Source: Crossaster papposus
Taxonomy: Eukaryota; Echinodermata; Asteroidea; Velatida; Solasteridae
DNA length: 64,000 nucleotides
Direction of reading: 5' to 3'
Assembly: GCA_037893245.1 (NCBI GenBank)
Contig: JBAIAA010000658.1
Coordinates: 682,001-746,000 of the forward strand
Both the position numbers and the translations under genes were made by a program. Positions 12,901-24,900 of the stretch are shown piece after piece (position 1 is the first letter of the stretch; each line of letters starts with the position of its first letter). The notes under the pieces were generated by a model that was not told where the DNA came from, did not search any database, and saw only the letters and a program-made list of their open reading frames with translations.

Positions 12901-15900
12901 CAACCAGGCTCTCTCCATAAAGCTGAAGATCCACATCTATGTGTCCTATGTACCGAGTGTGCTACTCTATCTACTGTAGTGAGTCATGGCTGACCTACCG
13001 CTGCCAAAAACATCGCCATTTCCGCTGCCTGTGTTCAATTTTCTAAATCTCCTGGCAACACCGAGTTTCAAACCCTGCCATTCTTTAGCTCACAAGAGTC
13101 AACAACATGTTCACAATGTTGTCAGATCACTGCCTTTGTTGGTCTGGTCATGTCGACAGGAGGATACTCGAATGCCAAAGGACATCTTCTTCTGGGAGCT
13201 GCTTATGCTTTTCGCCCCCGTGATCATCCAAAGCTCAGCTACAAGGATGCCCTGAAGCGTGATCTGCAAACTTTTCAAATCCCAAAACTCATTGGCGATC
13301 TGCTGTCCATCTGGTCTAATCTGCTTCGCATATATTGCCGATTGTGAAAATCGTTGTGCGGCTTTATATGGTTTATTTTAGGTGGGTAGTCGATATTAGC
13401 TCTCCCAGATAATTATTTGGATGTTAAAAACTAGTTTACTTGGCTTCAACTAGTTTGTCAACTTCTAATACCTTGAGGAGCTACTAAGGATGTGAATCTA
13501 CGTTTAATTTTGTAAACGTTTAGCAAACTTTTCCCGTAACGTTTAAACGTTTAAACGTTTATTGAAAACTGTAAAAGGCTGCCGCCTGTCCCGGTCTATT
13601 TGCGTAACTGCGGTCGCGTTTGTTTGTATACATTGTGTACACTTAACACCATTTTTTCTATGTTCTTTGAAGGCTAAACATTTCAAGAAGCATCACCTGC
13701 AAGTGCTGTAAAATCAAGTGTCATTTCAAGGAATGTCCAGACCAGCCTTAGGGAGATCGTTTATTTATTTATTTTTTAGCTACGATTAAAAATAAAAAAT
13801 AAAAGATAAAAAACGTTACCCTCACGAATTTCGCGATAGCTGCAGCATTCCAGCGAGTACTGCTGGTATACATTTATCTATGAACGCCAGTCCTCAAAGT
13901 TCGGTCACCTTGTAAATAGGTTTGTATAAACAAGAGATATAATGTATCAATTTGGACAATGGGGCTGTCAATCATTCTCTGGAGCCTGGAGAAATATTCT
14001 TTTGGGGGCCGAGATTTTTTTAAGACTGGGGAACCCTTAAACTGTATCGGAAAAATAAGAGAAACATATTTTCCAGCAGATGATAGAAACATTTTAACAA
14101 TTTTCTTAAATAAGTATACAATTCTTTTCGAACCACAATATTGTTTACGGGGGAGATGTCGCAGAATCGTCAATGGTGATTAAATAGTCGACATCAATTT
14201 GGATAGAAATAAATACAGGGTTTGGACTTGGAAACTATAACTTTGTGTTTATTACTTGCAACAACAAAACACCCAGATAAATGGCGAAAACTCTACATAA
14301 GCTTGGGCGATACCGTGATATTATCGAAAATCGCGATACCAGTTCTTAAACGATTTACGATATGTATATACAAAATGTATTAAGATGTACAAATAAAAAG
14401 GTGTTAAAAAACCTGAGCCTGTTTATTTACGAAACCCTAGTCCTACAAACAAATAATTCCTAAGGCTAATTATGTAATTTGCCTTGTTTTTATATAAAAC
14501 AAGAGATAGGGTACTTAAAGACTTGTTTGAATAAACTCCAAAAAAATTTCAAACAGTTTTCAGGGGTAAATAATAATACGATTATATTCCAAGTAGGGGC
14601 AAGAAATCCAGACAATGATTGACAGCTGACCTACAAATTGTATAACATTGTAGCAAGCGGACCAACATGCGGCCTGCCATCACTTTGGAATTTCAATAGG
14701 CTTGGGATGGGAGCCTAAAAGGTGAAAAAAAACATGCCGACCACTGAAAAATGCTGGCGGGCTAGTCAAAAGTCAACATTACTGATCTGGCCGGCTAGTG
14801 GAAAGAAAAAGGAGAAACCCGTTAACAGTGACGGCCGGGCTGATGAACTCAGTGAAGAATAGACAACGGGGAGCTCTTGGAAGTTCGCCGACTTCGTCAT
14901 CAGTGTCTTTATTAATGTAGTCTTCCTGAAGCGGACAACGAATCTTATTGGTGGTTCGGGCTCGGGTTGTTCCTGTGGTTGAACAAACTGCCGTTCATAG
15001 ACCAATCAAAAAACAATTCTGCAGTTTTACTTCAGTCGGCATAATCCTTTGTGATGTGGTTAATAGTAGGCCAGAGCGGCAGGTTCTCTCCACAGCTCCC
15101 GATCCTGCGGTTGGTAGCCGTTATGTTTCTTGTAAAAAAATGCGACGCACTTTGTGAGACTATTTCTGTGGTTGTTGGCGCTGAAGTGTTGATTTTTTAT
15201 TGACGTCACAAATTAATCGCGATATCATCGAATATCGCGATATATTTTTGACGATATATCGTGGATAAAAAAAAAGCGGTATCGCCCAAGGCAAGCTTAA
15301 CTCTACATTTATATCACTCTTCAAAAACTAATTTTAAAGTTTACACATCCCCATTCCACAAGTATTCTGATATGTCACTCCCAGCGGTACCCGTTCTACG
15401 ATCTAAAGAATATTTTATCCATCGAATTGTTTTTTGTAAGGGAACAGTGGTGTTTGCACTTGCAGCCCAAGCCGATCTTAATAAGCGACACAGATACATT
15501 GTTTTAAATAACGCATTTGTTTGATTACTGCAAAACACGCCGACTGGTGATTTAAGCAAATTTAAGTTCCAACTTCACAGAAAAATAAAGAAATACGAGA
15601 GACTCAGAATTGTTTGAAAACTTAGTAGTTTAATCTGAATAGCCCTCGGAGAAAGACGCCATCCACGCCTGTTTATTTTTTTCCCAGCAGCGGCGTATTG
15701 AAAACATCAAACACATGTGTACATGTGTTTGATGTTTTCAACACGCCGTTGCTGGGAAAAAAATTAACAAGGCGTGGACATGTATAATCATCATCATGGG
15801 CACAATAGATACCGGCAGCTGCTGGTCATTGAGAAAAGTATCTGATTAATCTTATTGGAACATGACCAAGTACTACAGGCATTACAAATGCTTTCTAAAA

Positions 15901-18900
15901 TAAATAGATGTTTGAAGAAAGTAAATTCTTCGTGAATAAAACTTGAGGGTATGGCGTAAATGGAAGGTCCATTTATTTTTTATACGAGTTCCGTTTAAGC
16001 GTTTGAAAAAAATTCTAAACGGATTTGATTTTGTTGACGTTTACACGTTTAAACGTTTAAAGGTCACATCCTTAGGAGCTACATGTGTGTAACGACACAA
16101 TACTGACTAACTTTCATGATGCAAAAAGATCTTAACTTTCTCATATAATGTTACTATTTCCAATCTTTTGTTTTAATTTTAGATGATACTGTACAAAAAA
16201 CATCATGTACTGTACATAATGTTTAAGAGATAAATGAAAATAAAATTAAGTGTAAATGCGAAATTTTTTGTTTTAAAATCACGTTTACAAGCGCCAAAAT
16301 TGCTCCAAAATGGCGTCCAAAAACATGACACTGATTGAATAAAATTTCAATAAATCAAAGACTTTAATATTCCTTATTTATTTTCATCACGATGTGCATA
16401 TTACTTGAGTAAGTTAATGACGAAGATTACTGGCCCACAAAAAAACAAAAAACGTTGAACCTAAAATGAATGCTACATCTGCGTGTTCATGTTACTGCTA
16501 GTTACACATCGTGTCCACCACATCATACGATATTTAAAAAGCCAAGTATCTTTTTTTATAAACCTCATCCTTGCCAAACTAAGCGATTGTTTTCTAAATT
16601 AGCTGCATAATCATCCTAAAAAATGTCTGTACATCCCGATTAATATAAGGATGAAAAACATCCACAAATCGACCGCTCGTTTATGTTCGTGTCCACTTTG
16701 TAACTAACGTTAAACTAACGTTGAATGGGACATCACAAGAGACTAAAGTAACGACATATATGGTGCATTCGCACAGAAGAGATGTTCAGTTCTGCATAGT
16801 GGGATCATTTTGGCCTAAATTCCTGGTGTATCTTGCCTATAAAAAGCCAATATGTCATTTCCTGAGTCCAAGTGGCGGCCATTTTAAAGAAAATAGCCCG
16901 ACAGGTTGTCTTGAAAAATGTGTCAAGCAACTATTTGAAGAAAAAAAAGAAAAAAAAAAGGATTCCTTTCTTAAAAAAAAAGGGGTCAGTAGGCCTACGC
17001 TAAACAAGTTAATTATTTTTATTTAGCCTTAAAAGCCCTAATTTGTAATCCTAACGTTTAGCGGTCAAGGATTGTGGATGCTAGATTGTTTTGAACATAA
17101 TTTAATAAGCCCTACTCGGGCTAGGCCTAACCATTTTATAAAATTTGTTTATTGCTTTTCCAATATGGAGCTAACCAAACATTTCCTTATTAAAAAATTG
17201 TGGACTAAACCCCTACCCCTCCCCCCTCCCCCCTCCCCCCTCCCCCACCCCCTCCCCCTCCCCCTCCCCCTCCCCCTCCCCCACCCCACCTCCAATAGTC
17301 ACTTTCCTATTTTGGTCTTGTTGCTTAAGTATATTTTATGAAAGTATGTATACCTCTGAGGTGTAACACAATTCTACACATTTGTTTGCTTAATCATTTT
17401 TGAAGTACATTATTTGCAAAATCCATTCTAATTCTTGACCCAAGAGGGCACAGTTGCTGTGGTGTTGCATGTTAGGATATTCAAATATTTGATTCTTAAA
17501 CATGTTAAGAGCAACTTATTATAAATCCACTTTGATCGATTTAATTCAACAAGAACAGTAGAGGACAATTCTTGATTACTCACAAGGGTCCCATGTGCAG
17601 CGCCGTCGTTGAATATCCATTTCTGATGCTATTTGGTGACTGCACAATTAAGTCACAGTATTTTCTGGCATTTTATGGGGACAACCTATTTTTTTTTTTA
17701 GATTCAAACCGATTATTTTATGGTCTGTGGCACTGCGGATTTTAAAACTTATGTGCCTATTCATCCAAACCCCTTCATGCTGATTTTAACATACATGTAC
17801 GTACCAAAAGCATGGCCTTGGAGTAAAACACTGCATCCAGAAAAATCAATGGGTTTAAGGGGAAAGTATATCTTTTGCAACCATTCAAAACATAAACTTG
17901 TTTAAAAGCTTACTTGATGTAAATATGAATTACTCTATACTCCCTGTAAAATTATTCCCTCCGGCATGCTGTCGAAGAAAAATTAAGAAGCCGAAAATGC
18001 ATCTCAGAGTCGCATTTTTATAAATTTCCATTAACCCCCCCCCCATATAACCTGTACCCTTCGAAGTGGTCGGTCAGAGGTTGTCGCAATTGTAGTTGGT
18101 TCAAAATTAAAATCTTAGTATATTATTTTCTTGAAATATAGAGTATTCACATAGATACAACTTTGTCAAGTTTAGTTGTCAAGCACTTTTCTTCAGATTT
18201 TAAGAACATACATGTTGCTTCAATCGATAAAAATGCACAACTGACTAATAGTATAATATACATGTATACATTTAACTAAGCTTGAAAAATGCTGTGAAAA
18301 GAGGTTGGCATTATTAAATACAATATAGGGCCAGGGTGATAAAACTCACTTGTCTGAAACTGCTAGGCCTATTAACGGCGGTAGATTCATGGATTCAACC
18401 AGCAGCATGCTACAAAGGAAGCTGAGAAAAACAAACAATGTAACATGTTAGGAATCTCTGGTTGGAAACTTTTCTTAGAGCATGGTCTAAGTGGTTGTGG
18501 AGTTTGATTCACATAGAGTGAACATTTTGAAGAAACGTGGACTTTCCACATGGTACTCGTACTCTTGGGCAAGACACTTTACTGCAATTGCCTCTCCCCA
18601 CCCAGGAGTAAAAAACGGGTTCATGTGACAGTGCATGTAGAAACCACATGTGCCGATCTCGAGCTGCTACAAAAATGTTCTCGTTTCTGATGAACAAGAC
18701 AATAACTGTAAAGCACTTTGACACCCTATGGTAGGTACCAGTACATGTACCAGTATGTATGTAAAGCGCTACATGTATATAAGCACCAAATATATTATTA
18801 TTATTAATAATAGTAGTTTTACTTTATTTGGGGCATTATTGATTCCATAGAGACTGCAGTAGTTAGAATAACTCTTCTGCTCACCAAGTGAAATTTGTTC

Positions 18901-21900
18901 CTTGTCATTTTGTTGAACTTTGTTTTGTTTGCAAACAACAAAGAGCAATTTTGATTACTACAATATTTCATTTTGCATTAACTATTTAATTTGTTATGGA
19001 CAGTTCAATAACACTTTATTTTAATTGTCTGTAATTTAGTTAATGCTTTAATTGACATTTGCCAACTAGCACTGTGATTTAGCAAAATATAGGTGTCTTG
19101 AGAAGTAGTTTTCTGACCTGATGCGAGCCGTCAGACGGTGAGCAGACTCCTCAGCATCCAATAGATGCATGTAGGGCTGACGCGTCCCAAAGGCTTGTTT
19201 CTGAAACCAAACATGATAGCACAAGGCATAGTAACAAAATCTACTGGTAACAGAACGACAAAACATCACAACAAAATTGGTTGTAAGTGGATTTCACTAA
19301 TCTTTTCAACAGTTTTTCCCAGACTTCGTTTTGTAAACAAAATCATCCCTCCTTAAAAGTTACAATAGGAATAAAACTGAAGAAATACCACTTATTTAAC
19401 CAATATTTGGCTTGATATTGAAGAGATTGGGGTCAATGTTATTAAAATATATAAAAATCTACTTTGTCACAAATACATTTTCTAGAAAAAGAAAAAAAAC
19501 ATTAAAACTGAAGAGACCTCAATTTTAGAATCTATCTGTTCCCATGTTCCCTTAAAATGTACCAAAAATCCGATGGAATCTAGGATGTTACACCCATTTG
19601 ATTTTGAATATACAATGAAGCAGCTTTTAGTGATACTGCACAGTACAGGATTAAAGATACAACATTCGCTTTTGCTGTGATTTTCAGCACTTTTGGAACA
19701 AAATAGAGAACAGACGACAGGAAATTGTCAGGTTGAGGAAACGGGACTAGTTTGCTGGCACACATTCTTAAAGTGTACACATAAATGATTGTAAACAAAA
19801 TTGTGGACCAAATAATTTTGGTAAATTGGGGTAGAATTTGACAAATTTCCCCCCCCCCACAGTAGTGTGAATGGGGTCTACGAGCGAATACTTACCCTGT
19901 AGAGCGAATACTACATTTGCATTGTTCCCTATGCCGGCAATCAAATTGCTAAGAGTTTTACATACAATAGCACCCCCTGGTGTCCTATCCCAGACGCCCT
20001 GTGACATGCGCACTACGTTAGCGTCCTCTTTTTCTCAAGAGTTACTGGCTTAAGCCCTCAAGAATCAAGTATAGTGGGGAAGAAAGGAGGGATGCTCTAT
20101 AGGCTAAGTATTCGCTTGTAGACCCTTACAAAAGGCCCAAGAGGTGGACACTCCCCTGACATCGTGCGCCCGAATAGATCGCTCGGTCGCTGGCCATCCG
20201 CCTGGCACGGAGCGAATGGCTGTCACGATCCAGCGTGCGATTGTATCGCGAGACACCGGTCGATAGGGCGGAGTTTTTGTGAGAAACAATTTTTCATGCC
20301 CCGTACGAAGTGACTTTGTACGGTTGACATATTATTTAAGTGCCCGGACCGGGCACCAAAGTTTGTCATCTATTTCGGTCGAAACGGACTTGATGTCTGG
20401 GACAAAGATGTCTGGGGGCGTAAAATCCTCGGTTTTTTTGCAAGAAAAACAACCGTAGGGACCAGGCGGACACCCCCTGGCTCCCACCGGATGTGTCCTG
20501 CCTCCACCAATAACGAGTGTAGTTCACTACGCCGTCGGGATGTAGCGACCGCCAACAGAAAAACCACTTTGATGGAGAGTTGCAACAAAGTTAAACAATC
20601 CATCGGCTCGCAAGAGGTCCCAGGATGGAACCAGTTTGCGTACTGGGGGGGGGCGAGTCGTTAACATCCCCTTGATCAGTTGGCTGATCGGATGGTTATC
20701 CGAGACGGAAGAACCGTCCGGAAAACCGAGATGAATCGCAGCGACGGCCGACCAACAGTTTTTAACTGTGGCCGTCGCGAGACCGCTGTCAAAAAGGTAT
20801 AGGAGGAAATCCCCCACCTCCCCTACAGAAGTATTGGGGTGACGAAGGGATTGCCGTCTGCACCATTTAAAGAAATGGCGTAGCCGGCTACTGTATATCT
20901 TTCTGATTGAAGCTCTGCGGGATTGGACTGCAATTGTTGCAGCCCATCGCGAAAGGCCTGCTGAGCAGAGGGATCGCGTGACAGTACCCAGCAAGTCAGG
21001 TGAAGATCCCCCGGAGACGGGTGAATCATCCCCGAGCTGGGCTGATAGAGGAGATCTGAACCAGGAGCCTGACAAGTCAGTGGAACCACGGCTGGCGGGG
21101 CCAGAACGGGGCTATGAGGAGGATTCGGCAGTCCTCCTGCTCGACCTTGGTCAGTACTCGAGAAATGAGAGAGATGGGTGGAAAGGCATAGGCCAGTAGG
21201 CCGTCCCATCTCATCGTCAGCGCGTCGATCTGCCATGAATCGGAGTCTGGGACCCTTGTGCAATAAACTGGCAGCTGATTGTTCGCTCAGGAGGCGAACA
21301 AGTCGACATGGGGCCGGTCGATCATCTTGAACAGTGATCGAGCTACTTGTGGGAGCAACAACCACTCCGTCAAGGCAATCCAGCCTCTGGGCGTCGGCTA
21401 TGACATTCTTTTCGCCCGCGATGTAGACTGACGACAGTGTTCTCCTGTGATGTGTGCACCAGAGGGTGAGGTCCCACGCTAGAGCACACAGACGGCCTGA
21501 CCGAGTGCCCCCCTGGTGATTGACGTATGCCACTACTGTGGCGTTGTCGCATCTTACCAGGACTGCTCGTCCCCCGACATCCGTCTGAAAATGCTGTAGC
21601 GCGTTGAAAACTGCCAGCATTTTCAGGACGTGGATGTGGGACGATCGGTGTTTAAGGGCCCCACACGCCCGCAACCTGTCGCGGGTGGAGGGTAGCTCCC
21701 CAGCCGGAACCTGATGCGTCGGTCGTGATTGTCAACGACGGACGGGGTGGGCGGAAAACACGGCCCTGCATAATATGGGCCCTGACTAGCCACCAACGAA
21801 GGTGGGGGACTAGCCAGGGTGTAGTAGGCACCGGATGGTTGATCTGGTGCCAGCGGGGCTTGTAGAAAGAAAGCAGGTGAAGTTAAATTGGTCTTATCCT

Positions 21901-24900
21901 CAGCCTGCAAAAAACCACTAAGTCCACCATACTGGCCTTAAGGCCCAACAGCCTGATGAGCCAGGTTCGAGCCGGAGCCACTACCGCCGGGAGGAAGAGG
22001 GACACGCACTGTTTAAGGTTCAGCAGGCGGTCCTCCGATGGGCGGCCCAGCCCCTCGAGAAGATCTAGGGACGCACCTAGAAAGGTGGGAACCTGCGAGG
22101 GTATTGGGTGGGATTTCTCGGTATTGATGAGAAATCCGAGATCGGAAGCAAGACTAGTCAGTTGGAGTGCCGCTTCTAACTCCTCCCGGGAATGGCCAAC
22201 GACCAGCCAATCGTCGAGGTACATGAAAATCATGACCCCTTGCCTGCGCAGTGTCGCTCCGATCGTCTTTACGATCCGAGTGAACACCCGCGGTGAAGTG
22301 GACACTCCGAATGGGAGCACTGCAAATTCGTACAGGACACCGTTGGAAACGTAGGAATTTGCGGTGCTCTAGCTTGATCAGTACGTGGAAATACGCGTCC
22401 TTCAGGTCTAGACTTGCCGCTCACGCGGGCATTATGATCGATTCGAGGATGGTCTTCAAAGTTTCCATACAAAATCGTTTTGGACGTATGAAACTGTTGA
22501 GGGGTTTCAGGTTTAATATTGGCCGCCACACGCCAGCCTCCTTGGGGACCAAGAAGAAGACTGACATAAATCCCGTCCAAGTCCCTAATTGGGGGACCAA
22601 ATGCACCGCTCTCCTTAGAAGTGGAGCGTTTATCTTCCCCTCTAGGGAGCAGCGTTTCGATGTGTCGGACGGTATGGGCGTCGGCCGAATAATCATGTCC
22701 GACAGGGGGGGGGGGGGAGAGTCCTCGTAAACTCAAGTGGGTAACTGCTGCCGATAGTTTCAAGAACCAATCAGTCGGAAGTGACCTGACCCCAGGACAC
22801 CAGAAGCAATCGGTCGGAAGTGACCTGACCCCAGGACACCAAGAATTTTTTAAGGCGGCCTCCCACGGGTCCGTCGGTGGGAGGCCGCTTGGAGACGAGC
22901 AAGTCACTTGCGCCATGCCCCGGTGTCCCGGGGAGCGGGCGCCCGGAAACGGCGCCCCGACTGGGAATGCTGTGGTCCGGAGAAACGTGGGTCTGCCGGG
23001 TTTATGTCGGCACGCCACGAAAGCTGCCACGGGCCGCCCTAATTGGGGGTGACGCTGGGGAATGACAAACGAAGCTTGTTTCTTTGTCTTATCCGCGGGT
23101 TTAGGGAGGGCGGCTTGCGGCTTTTTAAAGTTTATTTTGTCCGTGGCCTTGAGGCGTTTTGCCTCAGCCTCCATGGATTTCTGGAATGGGGAGTGTCCAG
23201 GCGTTTTTACGTGCTCCCTGTGAAGGGAGGAAAAGCGCGTTGAGCACATTGGCGCGTCGCGTTGATGTTGCTAAGGTCGCCACCTTAGTGAACTGGTCGA
23301 GAATAGAGCATAAGACGTTATCGAGACAGTGGAGAGCCGCCACCATCATGTCGGCTAATACCGCCGAATCTTCTTCACATCCTAACGCCAGTTATTCGGA
23401 TAGGAGAAGAAGAAACGAAGTTTCACACATACCCATGCGCGCCAACGAGTCCATTTTTCGGGGAAAGTTCTCGTTTCCTACGGTTCTTGTCCGTAAAAAA
23501 AAGTTTGGAGGACGTCGCTTCTCTGTCAGCGGCGAGTTGGTCGGTGCCCGAGTCCGGCAAAATCGGGGTGGAAAAATATTTTGCGAAATCCACTGATAGA
23601 AATCGAAAATAAGAGTCCGTGCGCTTAGAATAGGCACTCCATGTCTTTGCGCGCATTACCCCGCCCATGCGGTCGACACACACACGGTCCAACGGCATTG
23701 TGGGGAAAACCTTGGCCGCGTCTGTCGCCTGTCCCGATCGCTTCTTAAACGACTGACGTTCAGGAAGGGGAGGCCCGTTGTCAGCGGGAAGATTCATTAC
23801 TCTGATCATGTCCCGCTGGTCCAGGCGTAGTTCTTTTTCTGACACTGACAAGCACTGCATATTAAGGGATCAACTCGTCCTCTCCGTCTGCGGTATCATC
23901 CGAGCACGGGGGCGAGATGTCACCGGAGAAAGAGAACCATGCCCCGGGGACGAGATAGCGCCGTCACGGTGTCCCTGTACCAATCAACGATCGAACACAC
24001 CGGTGCACGGCTAGGCGGGGACGCCGGTGCACGGCTCTCCGTGTACGGCCGTGCCCGCTGGTCTGATGGGTGAGAGCTGCAATTCTGGGGGGGACTCCGG
24101 TGCACGGCTGACCGTGTACGGTATGTCCCGTCGGCCTGGTGTCATCCAGCCGTGACCCCAATGGCTGGTGGGTGAGTCGGATAGGCCTTGTCCCGGATCC
24201 CACAACGAGGCCACGAGGGAATGAAACGCTGGAAATTGGTTCACCACTCTTGTGACGTTTAGCAAGGTGTGACCATCTCGAGGACCCGCTAGAGCTCGTA
24301 GATGACCGGCGGGAAAGGCGTTTCTTTTTTAACTTCTTCTTTGAAGATTGGTCCCGAATTGTCTCCGAGGATGGCTCGGAAGACAATCGGGCAGCGGGAA
24401 TGCCAGAACAACGGATAAATTCCGATGAATAGGTAGGGCCCTCAGAGCATAACAGCCCGGGGGGAACCCCAGGAGTCTTGCTCCAAACCCGCTGAATAGT
24501 TTGGCCGGCCGACAGCGCTCCAGGGCCCGATAGCGTAGGCGGGCGCTGCACGGTCAAGCTGGCTGTATAAAAGCCCATCCCCAGGCCCCGTGGTAGCCAC
24601 GGGGTTGGAAGGGCCCGGGTGCACCGAGCCGTGGAGGGGTAATCCTTGGGCTTTGTGTGCCCCGTAAACGAATCTAAGACGGGCACGGTGCGCTCCGTAG
24701 CGGAGCCACTCTTGGCCGTACGTCCCTTCTTGGGTACTGCCCCGGCACCAGACGATACCTTTGTCTTGCAGGGGCGTTTTCCCTTCAATTGGGCGGACCC
24801 GTGAATACTGACCGGAGACGATGGGGTTGTACGGCCCCCCGCTCGGTCAACGGATCCGTCAGCTCCGACAGCCGACAGTGGCTGAGGGGGCTGACTAGGG

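Larger units (their letters stand above)
13485..16074. mobile_element. hAT-like element with exact 8-bp target duplication
   Basis: TAAGGATGTGA at 13485 and its complement TCACATCCTTA ending at 16074 are terminal inverted repeats. GGAGCTAC occurs on both sides (13477-13484 and 16075-16082), the 8-bp duplication typical of hAT transposons. Sub-terminal repeats of the AAACGTTTAAACG type lie at both ends. No transposase ORF is recognisable, so it is non-autonomous. It carries a nested 1-kb element and a 118-bp palindrome. Confidence 0.88.

Noticed and set aside
22269-23249. 326-codon minus ORF as one protein
   Set aside because: Only its first part is gag-like; the rest is a shadow frame of the DIRS reverse transcriptase.
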